Positions 15,315 through 22,735 of a stretch of DNA of 27,013 nucleotides are shown here, piece by piece (position 1 is the stretch's first letter; every line of letters begins with the position of its first letter). The translations under genes and the position numbers were made by a program. The DNA is from CBINFS01 sp966250015 (GTDB lineage: Bacteria; Bacteroidota; Rhodothermia; Rhodothermales; DASSAV01): assembly GCA_966250015.1 (NCBI GenBank), contig CBINFS010000046.1, forward strand, positions 1 through 27,013. Reading direction: 5' to 3'. Under the pieces are notes generated by a model. The model saw nothing but the letters and a program-made list of their open reading frames with translations, had not been told where the DNA came from and made no database searches.

Positions 15315-16817
15315 TTACCGCGTACTGGGCAGGATGTAGTCGGCGCGGGGGTTCGCGAAGCGAATGTTGCGAGCGTGCTCGATGTAAAACTTCGCTTCTT
15401 CCAGCCGTTCGATCCTTCGTCCACCAACCCACAGGCCGTCAATGAGGATGTTTTCGACCAGGTGGTTCTCATCGAACCCACAAAAGATGGAGTAAGGTAG
15501 AGGGCCTTCCAGTATGTAGACATTTTTAAAGATGACATCCCTTACATGGCCTCTGTTCTTTGCAATTTCCTCCCGCTCTTCCGGGTCGAACTTCATGACG
15601 TTGTCCCACGCGCCGTGCAGGTACCGCCGGGTCAGCTCTTCTTCGGTTCTCGGGCCGTCCATACTGAACCGCGAATAGAAAATGGCCAGGTCGAACAGTT
15701 TCTGCCGTGCGTCCTCGATACGGACGTCCTCGAAGCGGATGTCGTGAACGGTTGCCGAGTCGGCGTTGTGGATGCTGAGCACGGCGCCGCTCTCTACGTG
15801 GATGAAATCGTTGTTTTCGAAGACTACGTTGCGGACGACGGGCGAGCGGAGCTCGAAGCCGATTTCGAAGCCGTTCCCCCACTCGGCATTCCAAAACACG
15901 CTGTTGCGGACGAAAACGTCGGTGGTGCCCCTGTTGTGCGGGTCGTCGGTGTGGGTTTTGATGGCGATGCAGTCGTCCTTGGTACGGACGAACACGTTTT
16001 CGATCGTGACGTTCTGGCTGCGGACGATGTCGATGCCGTCGTCGGAGGCGTTACCGCTTACGATCTTGATGTTATTAATTCGGATGTCGCGCGACCGTAC
16101 AGGTACGACGTTCCACACGTACGAATCGACGAGGATAACACCCTCCAGATCGATGCCGACGGCGTCCTGTAGCGACAGGAGGTGGGACACGCGGACCTGC
16201 TTTGCGCGGAGGTCATTGATCACCGAGCCGTCGATCATGCCCCGGCCACGGATGGCGACATTTTTCGTGTTTTTCGTCAGGAACGCGCCTCGTACGATGG
16301 CGCCGCCCTCGATGTAGACGGTCTCGTCGCTTCCGATCTCGACGAGGCCGGCGTCGTGGATCTTTCCACCTTCGAAGTAATGGACCTTCGGGTCGTCAGG
16401 TGAAGGCCGATTTGTTTCCAGCGGATTGGCAAAAATGAAGAGCGGTTGCTCGATCCGGCCGTTCAGCTCGACGCTGATGTTGGCAGGCTGCTCGAGGGTA
16501 AAGCGGATGACGTTGTTCGCCAGTGTGGGCACAATGGCGAGGCGTTTTGGCCGGACGTCGACCCACTTGACGTCGACGCGGGGCGTTATTTCGATCTCGA
16601 CGGGGCCGTCGGTGCTGAAATACGCAATGGAAGCCACGGGTACCTGGTAGGTGAAGACCTCCTGCCCGTTAACCTTCACGGAATAATCCGGCGAGGCGGC
16701 AGCGCCCGGAGGCGCCGGGTACGTCACCACCTCCGCGGCCATTGCATCAGGGTGAAACGAGATCATGAGGAGCAAAAGAGCGGAAAACAACAGGGAAATT
16801 CGGCACGACGAAATCAT
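15315..16817 (-). CDS. GH28-like right-handed beta-helix glycosidase
   Basis: 500 aa from the ATG at 16817, which begins a signal peptide (SLLFSALLLLMISFHPDAMA); the longer upstream frame has no signal and is rejected. Residues about 32-130 are a beta-sandwich (VTYPAPPGAAASPDYSVKVN), as in several secreted GH28/dextranase-type enzymes. The rest is a beta-helix with repeating turns (NVAIRGRGMIDGS, RDIRINNIKIV, NVTIENVFVRTKDDCIAIKT). GH28 catalytic Asp positions are represented by DDGID (Asp259/260/263) and KDDC (Asp281/282). The usual GHG histidine motif is replaced by FEIGFEL and the RIK motif is absent. It probably cleaves a galacturonan or related acidic glycan, but the altered motifs make the substrate uncertain. 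It is probably the first gene of a unit with the DUF5107-TPR gene and is divergent from GH78. Confidence 0.87.
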   Translation of the reverse strand: MISSCRISLLFSALLLLMISFHPDAMAAEVVTYPAPPGAAASPDYSVKVNGQEVFTYQVPVASIAYFSTDGPVEIEITPRVDVKWVDVRPKRLAIVPTLANNVIRFTLEQPANISVELNGRIEQPLFIFANPLETNRPSPDDPKVHYFEGGKIHDAGLVEIGSDETVYIEGGAIVRGAFLTKNTKNVAIRGRGMIDGSVINDLRAKQVRVSHLLSLQDAVGIDLEGVILVDSYVWNVVPVRSRDIRINNIKIVSGNASDDGIDIVRSQNVTIENVFVRTKDDCIAIKTHTDDPHNRGTTDVFVRNSVFWNAEWGNGFEIGFELRSPVVRNVVFENNDFIHVESGAVLSIHNADSATVHDIRFEDVRIEDARQKLFDLAIFYSRFSMDGPRTEEELTRRYLHGAWDNVMKFDPEEREEIAKNRGHVRDVIFKNVYILEGPLPYSIFCGFDENHLVENILIDGLWVGGRRIERLEEAKFYIEHARNIRFANPRADYILPSTR

Positions 16818-16864
16818 GGCAGATTCAAGTGTTGAAGAAAACAAATGGGAAAGCCGGGGGAGGC

Positions 16865-16885
16865 GTAAGCGGTAGAGTTGCTTAC
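16865..16885. promoter_or_regulatory. Inverted repeat near the GH28-like start, candidate operator
   Basis: GTAAGC and GCTTAC are perfect 6-bp inverted arms around a 9-nt spacer, 47 bp upstream of the GH28-like ATG. Position and size suit a dimeric repressor or activator. No matching copy was noticed at other sugar genes. Confidence 0.35.
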
Positions 16886-17101
16886 ACCGTACCTGAGCAA
16901 TATACTGGCCACGGATATGAACGACAGTGGCCGTCGATTCCGGTACCTTTTGGAAGGTATGAAGAACTGACCACTTCAACCGGAACCTCTACATCATGTA
17001 AAGACGGTTACGGAGCGTATTCTCAGTACTCGATGCGAAACCCGTAAGAATTGCGTAGAGGGTTACGACACTACTCACACACGAATTTTTTAATAACGGA
17101 T

Positions 17102-17129
17102 TTGTAAATACCGGTTACGCGGATATTAT
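17102..17129 (+). promoter_or_regulatory. Candidate promoter of GH78
   Basis: TTGTAA (17102-17107) and TATTAT (17124-17129) are separated by 16 bp, in the most AT-rich part of the divergent region. The predicted transcript would begin near 17135-17137. The ATG follows about 70 nt later. The third GGTTACG copy lies between the two boxes. Confidence 0.55.
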
Positions 17130-17134
17130 TCCTT

Positions 17135-17172
17135 CTCCTCCCAGCATGCGCGCCGGCGCAAGACGGGAGGGG
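17135..17172 (+). promoter_or_regulatory. Stem-loop at the predicted 5' end of the GH78 mRNA
   Basis: CTCCTCCC (17135-17142) pairs with GGGAGGGG (17165-17172, one T-G wobble). An inner stem TGCGC/GCGCA (17147-17160) closes a GCCG loop. The two stems are separated by a symmetric internal loop AGCA/AGAC. It starts about where transcription from the promoter at 17102-17129 should begin. It may protect the 5' end or act in control; no known riboswitch class is recognised. Confidence 0.5.
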
Positions 17173-17204
17173 TTGCTTTGTGCCACAACCAATAAAGCCC
17201 TGCC

Positions 17205-19985
17205 ATGCGAAATACAATCTTGCGGTACACCTGTGCTCTGATGGGTGTTTGCCTACTATTTCTGGTGGCTTCACCGCCCGCGGCTGCGCAGAAACCACCG
17301 GGGGTCACTTACCTGCGCACGGAATACAAGGTCAATCCGATCGGCATCGACGTCCTGAAGCCGCGATTCAGCTGGCAGCTCGTATCGGCTGATCGCGGCG
17401 TCGTTCAGACGGCCTACCAGATCCGGGTCGCGGAAGAGCCGGGACGGCTGAGAAGGAACTCGATCTGGGATACCGGCAAGGTGGCTTCGGGTGAATCGAT
17501 CCACAGGGAGTACGAAGGTCCCGCGCTGGAATCGGGGAAGCGGTATTACTGGCAAGTCCGGGTATGGGACCAGAATGACCGGGCGTCGGAGTGGAGCGAG
17601 CCCGCCTTCTGGGAGATGGGGCTGCTGAACGTGGCGGACTGGAAGGCGTCGTGGATCACGCCTGACCTGGAGGAGAATCAGGAAGGCGACCGGCCCAGCC
17701 CGATGCTTCGGAAAACGTTCAGTCTCCAGGGGAAGCCGGTTTCCGCCCGCGTTTACGTCAGCGCGCTCGGATTGTATGAAATGGAGATCAATGGCCGGAC
17801 CGTCGGGGATCAGGTCTTTACTCCGGGTTGGACCTCCTATGACCATCGGATTCAATACCAGACGTACGACGTCACCGACCTGCTTCAGGCCGGTGAAAAC
17901 GCCGTCGGAGCGATGCTGGGCGACGGCTGGTACCGGGGCAACCTGGCGTGGGAGGGCAACCGCAACCTCTACGGCGATAAGCTGGCCTTGATCGCACAGA
18001 TCCACGTTAAATACCGCAACGGCCGGGAAGAGTGGATCGTGACGGATGAGAGCTGGCAATCGTCGTACGGCCCGATCCTGATGTCGGACATTTACGAGGG
18101 CGAGACCTACGACGCCCGCCTCGAGAAGGAAGGCTGGAGCTCCGCCGGATATGATGCATCGGATTGGGCTGGGGTCAAGATCCTGAACCAGTCGAAAGAC
18201 GTACTCGTGGCGCCTGCCGGGCCGCCGGTGGTGCGGGTAGAAGAGCTAAAACCCGTCGAAATCATTCGCACGCCTGAAGGCGACGTCGTCTTCGACATGG
18301 GCCAGAACATGGTCGGGCGCGTTCGCCTGACCGTACAGGGTCCCGCCGGTACCACGATTACCCTGCGACACGCGGAGGTACTCGACAAATACGGCAACTT
18401 TTATACGGAAAACCTGCGTACGGCCGACCAGAAGGTGACGTACATCCTGAAAGGGGAAGGGCAGGAAGTCTACGAACCGCACTTCACGTTCCAGGGTTTT
18501 CGGTACGTGGACATCGACGGATTTCCGGGGGAGCCCACGCTCGATAACATAACCGGCATCGTCATCCATTCTGACATCACGCCGACCGGTACGTTCGCCT
18601 GCTCAAACCCGCTCATCAACCAGCTACAGCACAACATCGTCTGGGGTCAGAAGGGCAACTTCCTGGACGTACCGACCGACTGTCCGCAGCGTGACGAGCG
18701 TCTCGGCTGGACGGGCGACGCGCAGGCGTTCATTCGGACCGCCGCCTTCAACGCCGACGTGGCCTCATTCTTCACCAAATGGCTCGCCGACGTGGCAGCA
18801 GACCAGAAACCGAACGGCGCCATCCCCTACGTCGTTCCGGACGTGCTGAGTTACCGGCAGGCCGAAGGGGGTGGATCGGCGGGATGGGCGGACGTAGGCA
18901 CCATCGCCCCGTGGACGCTCTATCTCGTCTACGGCGATACCAGGATTCTCGAGCGCCAGTACGAGAGCATGAAGGCCTGGGTCGAGTTCCAGCGGCGCGA
19001 AGCGGGTGACGACCTGATCTGGGATAAGGGCTTCCACTTCGGCGACTGGCTCGCGTATTCCACGAACCGATCGGACTACCCAGGCGCCACGACGGACAAG
19101 GACCTCATTGCCACCGCCTTCTTTGGCTATTCAACGAGCCTGCTTCAGCGGACCGCGGAAGTGCTCGGGAAAACCGAGGACGCAAAGAAGTATGCTGCGC
19201 TTTTCTCAGACATCAAGAAGGCGTTTGCCAAAGAGTTCATGACCCCGACCGGCCGGTTGTCGTCTAATACCCAGACGGCCTACGTGCTGGCGCTGTGGTT
19301 TAACCTCTTTCCGGAAGAGCTGCGCGCGAGTGCGACCGATCGTCTCGTCCGCGACATCCGTTCGTTCGAGAACCACCTGACGACGGGATTCCTGGGGACG
19401 CCGTATCTCTGCCATGCGCTCAGCAGCAACGGCCGCCTGGACGTGGCGTACGACCTGCTCAACCAGAAGACCTACCCCTCGTGGCTCTACCCGGTCACGA
19501 TGGGCGCCACGACGATCTGGGAGCGTTGGGATGGAATCAAGCCCGACAGCACGTTCCAGGACAAAGGGATGAACTCGTTCAACCACTACGCTTACGGCGC
19601 CATCGGTGAATGGCTGTACAGCGTGGTTGCCGGCATCGACGTCGACCCGAAGGAGCCGGGCTACAAACACGTCCTGATCCAGCCCCAGCCAGGCGGAGGA
19701 CTGACGTACGCTCAGGCATCTCTCAACACGATGTACGGCAAGGTGGTCTCGGACTGGAAGATCGAGGGCGACCGGTTTACACTTGCCGTGACGGTGCCGC
19801 CGAACACGCACGCCACGATTCGCCTGCCGGGTGCGGTACAGGCGGAGGTGACGGAAGGTGGCCAGGCGCTCGGCCAGGTGCCGGGTATCACCGGCGTCCG
19901 GCAAGACGGGTCAGCCGTAGTGGTCGAGACCGGCTCGGGCAGCTACACGTTCAGCTATCCCGCCACAAACCTGGGACTCAACTAG
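17205..19985 (+). CDS. Secreted GH78 alpha-L-rhamnosidase
   Basis: 926 aa, in the usual 850-1050 range. It removes terminal alpha-L-rhamnose from pectic side chains or plant glycosides by inversion. The signal peptide covers residues 1-28 (ALMGVCLLFLVASPPAAA). Then come an Ig-like domain (to about 145), the N-terminal rhamnosidase domain (about 150-330, FTPGWTSYDHRIQYQTYDVT), the concanavalin-like domain (DMGQNMVGRV ... HFTFQGFRYVDIDGFPG), the (alpha/alpha)6 catalytic barrel, and a C-terminal beta-sandwich. The general acid is Glu498 in PQRDERLGWTGDAQ and the general base is Glu773 in TTIWERWDG, by comparison with characterised GH78 enzymes. No Shine-Dalgarno is seen; the start is set by the signal peptide. 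It is transcribed alone from the divergent region and ends in a strong terminator. Confidence 0.97.
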   Translation: MRNTILRYTCALMGVCLLFLVASPPAAAQKPPGVTYLRTEYKVNPIGIDVLKPRFSWQLVSADRGVVQTAYQIRVAEEPGRLRRNSIWDTGKVASGESIHREYEGPALESGKRYYWQVRVWDQNDRASEWSEPAFWEMGLLNVADWKASWITPDLEENQEGDRPSPMLRKTFSLQGKPVSARVYVSALGLYEMEINGRTVGDQVFTPGWTSYDHRIQYQTYDVTDLLQAGENAVGAMLGDGWYRGNLAWEGNRNLYGDKLALIAQIHVKYRNGREEWIVTDESWQSSYGPILMSDIYEGETYDARLEKEGWSSAGYDASDWAGVKILNQSKDVLVAPAGPPVVRVEELKPVEIIRTPEGDVVFDMGQNMVGRVRLTVQGPAGTTITLRHAEVLDKYGNFYTENLRTADQKVTYILKGEGQEVYEPHFTFQGFRYVDIDGFPGEPTLDNITGIVIHSDITPTGTFACSNPLINQLQHNIVWGQKGNFLDVPTDCPQRDERLGWTGDAQAFIRTAAFNADVASFFTKWLADVAADQKPNGAIPYVVPDVLSYRQAEGGGSAGWADVGTIAPWTLYLVYGDTRILERQYESMKAWVEFQRREAGDDLIWDKGFHFGDWLAYSTNRSDYPGATTDKDLIATAFFGYSTSLLQRTAEVLGKTEDAKKYAALFSDIKKAFAKEFMTPTGRLSSNTQTAYVLALWFNLFPEELRASATDRLVRDIRSFENHLTTGFLGTPYLCHALSSNGRLDVAYDLLNQKTYPSWLYPVTMGATTIWERWDGIKPDSTFQDKGMNSFNHYAYGAIGEWLYSVVAGIDVDPKEPGYKHVLIQPQPGGGLTYAQASLNTMYGKVVSDWKIEGDRFTLAVTVPPNTHATIRLPGAVQAEVTEGGQALGQVPGITGVRQDGSAVVVETGSGSYTFSYPATNLGLN

Positions 19986-20013
19986 TCCGGGATAGCTTGC
20001 AAGCATAGTATAG

Positions 20014-20053
20014 ACCGGCGGCGTACCTGTGAGGGGTGCGCCGCCGGTTTTTT
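20014..20053 (+). terminator. Rho-independent terminator of GH78
   Basis: Stem ACCGGCGGCG / CGCCGCCGGT (10 bp, perfect) with a 15-nt loop, followed by six T, 28 nt after the GH78 stop and just before the convergent stop at 20064. Confidence 0.92.
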
Positions 20054-20063
20054 GTTCGGCGGG

Positions 20064-21143
20064 TCAGTCCTGGGCTCGCCGGTACTGCACCGGCCATTCG
20101 ATCCGTACGCCAAGCTGTGCGGCGGCGTGTAGAGGCCAGTAGGGATCGCGGAGCATCTGCCGGGCGAGCAAGACCAGGTCGGCCTGCCCGCGCTGTAGGA
20201 TATCCTCCGCGTGTTCCGGGTTGGTGATCAGGCCGACGGCGGCTGTCTTGATGCCAACTTCCGTACGGATCCGTTCGGAAAAGGGCACCTGGTAGCCTGC
20301 ATTCAGCGGGATTCGGACGCCGGGCTTTATGCCGCCGGACGAACAGTCGACGAGGTCGACGCCGGCCGCCTTCAGCAAATGTGCCAGGCGGACCGATTGC
20401 TCGACGTCCCACCCGTCCTCAACCCAGTCGGTGGCAGATATGCGGACGAACAGCGGATATTCGGCAGGCCATACGGTTCGCACGGCCTCGACGACTTCGA
20501 GGGTGAAGCGGGTTCGGTTTTCGAAGCTTCCCCCATAGACGTCGTCGCGGTGGTTGGTCAGCGGAGAAAGGAACTGGTGGAGGAGGTAGCCGTGGGCGGC
20601 GTGGATCTCGATCACCTTGAAGCCTGCCTCCAATGCGCGCCGTGCCCCGTCCCGAAAAGCAGAAACGATGCGCTGGATTCCGGCGACGTCGAGCGCAACG
20701 GGCTCGGGATAATCAGGGGCGAAGCGTTCGTTGCCGGGTGCTACAACAGGCTGCCATCCACCTTTTTCGACGGGAGCCGCACCGGTTCCTTCCCACGGCG
20801 GCAACGTCGAGGCTTTTCGCCCGGCGTGTGCGAGCTGGATGCCGGGAACGGCACCATTGTCCTCAATAAAACGGGTGCACCGGGCCAGTCCTTCCACGTG
20901 ATCGTCTGACCAGATACCCATGTCGCGGGGTGAAATCCGGCCCTCGGGAGTGACCGCCGTCGCCTCTACCATGACGAGGCCGGCGCCGCCGACAGCCCGG
21001 CTGCCGAGGTGCACGAGGTGCCAGTCGTTCGCAAAACCGTCAACGCTCGAATACTGGCACATGGGACTCACGCCGATCCTGTTTTTCAGCGTGATCTCTC
21101 GTAAACGCAGGGGTTCGAAGAGGAGCGCTTTCGATTCGTTCAT
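20064..21143 (-). CDS. namA: Old Yellow Enzyme-family NAD(P)H:flavin oxidoreductase (NamA/YqjM type)
   Basis: 359 aa. A cytoplasmic FMN-dependent ene-reductase that reduces activated C=C bonds of enones, typically with NADPH. The ATG at 21143 is chosen because the family's N-terminus (LFEPLRLREITLKNRIGVSP) follows at once; an upstream extension of 52 codons in the same frame is unrelated and rejected. The YqjM-class cysteine and tyrosine are in PMCQYS (Cys29, Tyr31). The substrate-binding histidine pair is in HAAHGYLLHQFLSP (His181, His184), and YGGSFENRTRF is the conserved FMN/arginine segment. C-terminal AVGLITNPEHAE and VLLARQMLRDP bind the FMN phosphate. It is divergent from the DUF1080 gene with an 82-bp gap. 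Its physiological role is unclear; detoxifying plant-derived enones or quinones is a guess. Confidence 0.94.
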   Translation of the reverse strand: MNESKALLFEPLRLREITLKNRIGVSPMCQYSSVDGFANDWHLVHLGSRAVGGAGLVMVEATAVTPEGRISPRDMGIWSDDHVEGLARCTRFIEDNGAVPGIQLAHAGRKASTLPPWEGTGAAPVEKGGWQPVVAPGNERFAPDYPEPVALDVAGIQRIVSAFRDGARRALEAGFKVIEIHAAHGYLLHQFLSPLTNHRDDVYGGSFENRTRFTLEVVEAVRTVWPAEYPLFVRISATDWVEDGWDVEQSVRLAHLLKAAGVDLVDCSSGGIKPGVRIPLNAGYQVPFSERIRTEVGIKTAAVGLITNPEHAEDILQRGQADLVLLARQMLRDPYWPLHAAAQLGVRIEWPVQYRRAQD

Positions 21144-21154
21144 GGTGAAACCGT

Positions 21155-21184
21155 TTGACAATGCCTTTGCCCGGCGCGATTTTG
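21155..21184 (+). promoter_or_regulatory. Candidate promoter of the DUF1080-PHP gene
   Basis: TTGACA (21155-21160), a 17-bp spacer, then GATTTTG (21178-21184), a partial match to TAnnTTTG. The lipoprotein-like ATG at 21226 follows about 40 bp later. It lies in the 82-bp gap to the divergent oxidoreductase gene. Confidence 0.5.
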
Positions 21185-21225
21185 AGGAGTGTCTTGTCCC
21201 TTCTCCAACAGTCGCACAAAATACA

Positions 21226-22713
21226 ATGTTCAGAAAACTGTGTCCTATTGTTCTCGCGGGGCTGGTCGTGGCGGCAAGTATGCTGCAAACCGGTTGCAAG
21301 CGGTCGGATGAATGGATTTCGCTTTTCGACGGTCAAACCCTCGAAGGCTGGCGAGCCAGCGAGAACCCCGGGTCCGTTTCGGTGGTCGACGGGCAGATCG
21401 TATGCGAAGGTCCTCGCGCCCACCTGTTTTACGTTGGCGCCGACAGCCAGGCGACCTTCAAAAACTTCGAGTTCAAGGCGGACGTCAAAACGGAGCCCGG
21501 CTCAAACTCCGGAATCTTTTTCCATACCGCTTACCAGGACGAGGGGTGGCCGTCGAAGGGATACGAAGTCCAGGTCAACAATACCCATCTGGGGGAGGGG
21601 GACTACCGCGAGCTGAAAAAGACCGGGAGCCTGTACGGATTTCGGAACCAGTACAAACAGCTCGTAAACGACGGTGAGTGGTATACGATGCACATCATCG
21701 TTCGGGGCAAGCAGGTCGTCACAAAGGTGAACGACATGGTGGTGGTCGACTATTACGAGCAGCCCATACCGGCAGTCGATGGCGGCGAACCCCAGGAGGG
21801 ACGGCTCTCGAGTGGCACCTTTGCCCTTCAGTGCCACGATCCTCACAGCAAGGTTTACTACAAGAACATCATGGTCAAGCCGCTGCCCGACGACGTCGAG
21901 GCGGAGCCGGTGGACGTCCCGGAAGTCGACGAGACCTATGCCCGGATCATCAGGCTCGGGCAGCAAAACTTCCCGCTGGTCGATCTCCACGTACACCTGA
22001 AAGGAGACCTGACGCTCGAGAAGGCTCTCGAACTGTCGAAGAGAAACGGGATCAACTACGGGATTGCGCCAAACTGCGGGTTCGGCTTCCCGATTCAGGA
22101 CGACGAGGGGATTTACGCTTTCCTGGATAGCCTGAAAGGCACGCCGTTTTTCGTGGGTATGCAGGCCGAAGGGCGCGAGTGGGTGACCATGTTCTCACCG
22201 GAGGCAATCTCGAAGTTCGACTACGTGTTCACCGACGCCATGACGTGGACGAACGACGAAGGGAAGCGGATGCGGCTCTGGGTGAACGAGGAAGTTGAGA
22301 TCGGGGACAAGCAAAAGTTTATGGATACGCTGGTCGACCGGATTGTCTCGGTGATCACCGACGAGCCCATCGACATCTACGTCAATCCGACGTTCGTTCC
22401 GGAGGAGTTGCAGCCGGAATATGACGAGCTGTGGACCGAAGCACGGATGAAGAGGGTGATCGACGCTGCCGTCGCCAACGGGGTTGCTATCGAGATCAAC
22501 GAGCTCTACCGCATACCAAGCGAAAAATTCCTGCGGTTGGCAAAGGAGGCGGGCGTCAAGTTTACGTGCGGGTCCAACAATATCGACGCCAATCTTGGCC
22601 GGAGCGATTATTGCTTGGAGATGGTCGACAAGCTGGGCCTCACGTGGCAGGACATGTTCATGCCGCCGCCTGACAGCCTGAAGCGGATCAACCGGCAGCG
22701 TCCGACCGCCTGA
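21226..22713 (+). CDS. DUF1080 (3-keto-glycoside hydrolase-type) domain fused to a PHP-like hydrolase domain, lipoprotein-like
   Basis: 495 aa from the ATG at 21226. This start begins a signal sequence ending MLQTGC (Cys24), a lipobox-like site with Gln at -3, so lipidation is probable but not certain; the frame upstream, overlapping the oxidoreductase gene, is rejected. Residues about 28-222 are a DUF1080/PF06439 lectin-like sandwich (WISLFDGQTLEGWRASENPG; FEFKADVKTEPGSNSGIFFH). Members of that family hydrolyse or eliminate 3-keto-glycosides. Residues about 245-490 form a second domain with PHP-type metal motifs: DLHVH (His255, His257), MQAEGRE (Glu315) and AIEINELYR (Glu423). Where PHP enzymes end in GSDAH it has GSNNID (residues 449-454). 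The second domain may therefore be active with altered metals, or inactive. The fusion suggests two steps on one ketosugar or phosphoester substrate; this is inference. Confidence 0.85.
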   Translation: MFRKLCPIVLAGLVVAASMLQTGCKRSDEWISLFDGQTLEGWRASENPGSVSVVDGQIVCEGPRAHLFYVGADSQATFKNFEFKADVKTEPGSNSGIFFHTAYQDEGWPSKGYEVQVNNTHLGEGDYRELKKTGSLYGFRNQYKQLVNDGEWYTMHIIVRGKQVVTKVNDMVVVDYYEQPIPAVDGGEPQEGRLSSGTFALQCHDPHSKVYYKNIMVKPLPDDVEAEPVDVPEVDETYARIIRLGQQNFPLVDLHVHLKGDLTLEKALELSKRNGINYGIAPNCGFGFPIQDDEGIYAFLDSLKGTPFFVGMQAEGREWVTMFSPEAISKFDYVFTDAMTWTNDEGKRMRLWVNEEVEIGDKQKFMDTLVDRIVSVITDEPIDIYVNPTFVPEELQPEYDELWTEARMKRVIDAAVANGVAIEINELYRIPSEKFLRLAKEAGVKFTCGSNNIDANLGRSDYCLEMVDKLGLTWQDMFMPPPDSLKRINRQRPTA

Positions 22714-22735
22714 AATCGGGCTTCAATTGTTCAGC

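Larger units (their letters stand above)
16818..17204. other. 387-bp divergent regulatory region, GH28-like and GH78
   Basis: No gene is supported here. The region is visibly less GC-rich than its flanks and carries several ordered elements. These are an inverted repeat GTAAGC-N9-GCTTAC (16865-16885), an inverted repeat TACCTT-TTGG-AAGGTA (16944-16959), three copies of GGTTACG (17006, 17061, 17113) spaced 55 and 52 bp apart, a promoter, and a 5'-UTR stem-loop. I could not place a convincing promoter for the GH28-like gene. Confidence 0.6.

Noticed and set aside
16818..16979. 54-codon N-terminal extension of the GH28-like gene
   Set aside because: It precedes a standard signal peptide and overlaps inverted repeats of the regulatory region.
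20920..21225. 102-codon N-terminal extension of the DUF1080 gene
   Set aside because: It overlaps the oxidoreductase gene antisense and precedes a clear signal sequence at 21226.
21144..21299. 52-codon N-terminal extension of the oxidoreductase
   Set aside because: It overlaps the DUF1080 promoter and signal region; the family's conserved N-terminus starts right after Met at 21143.
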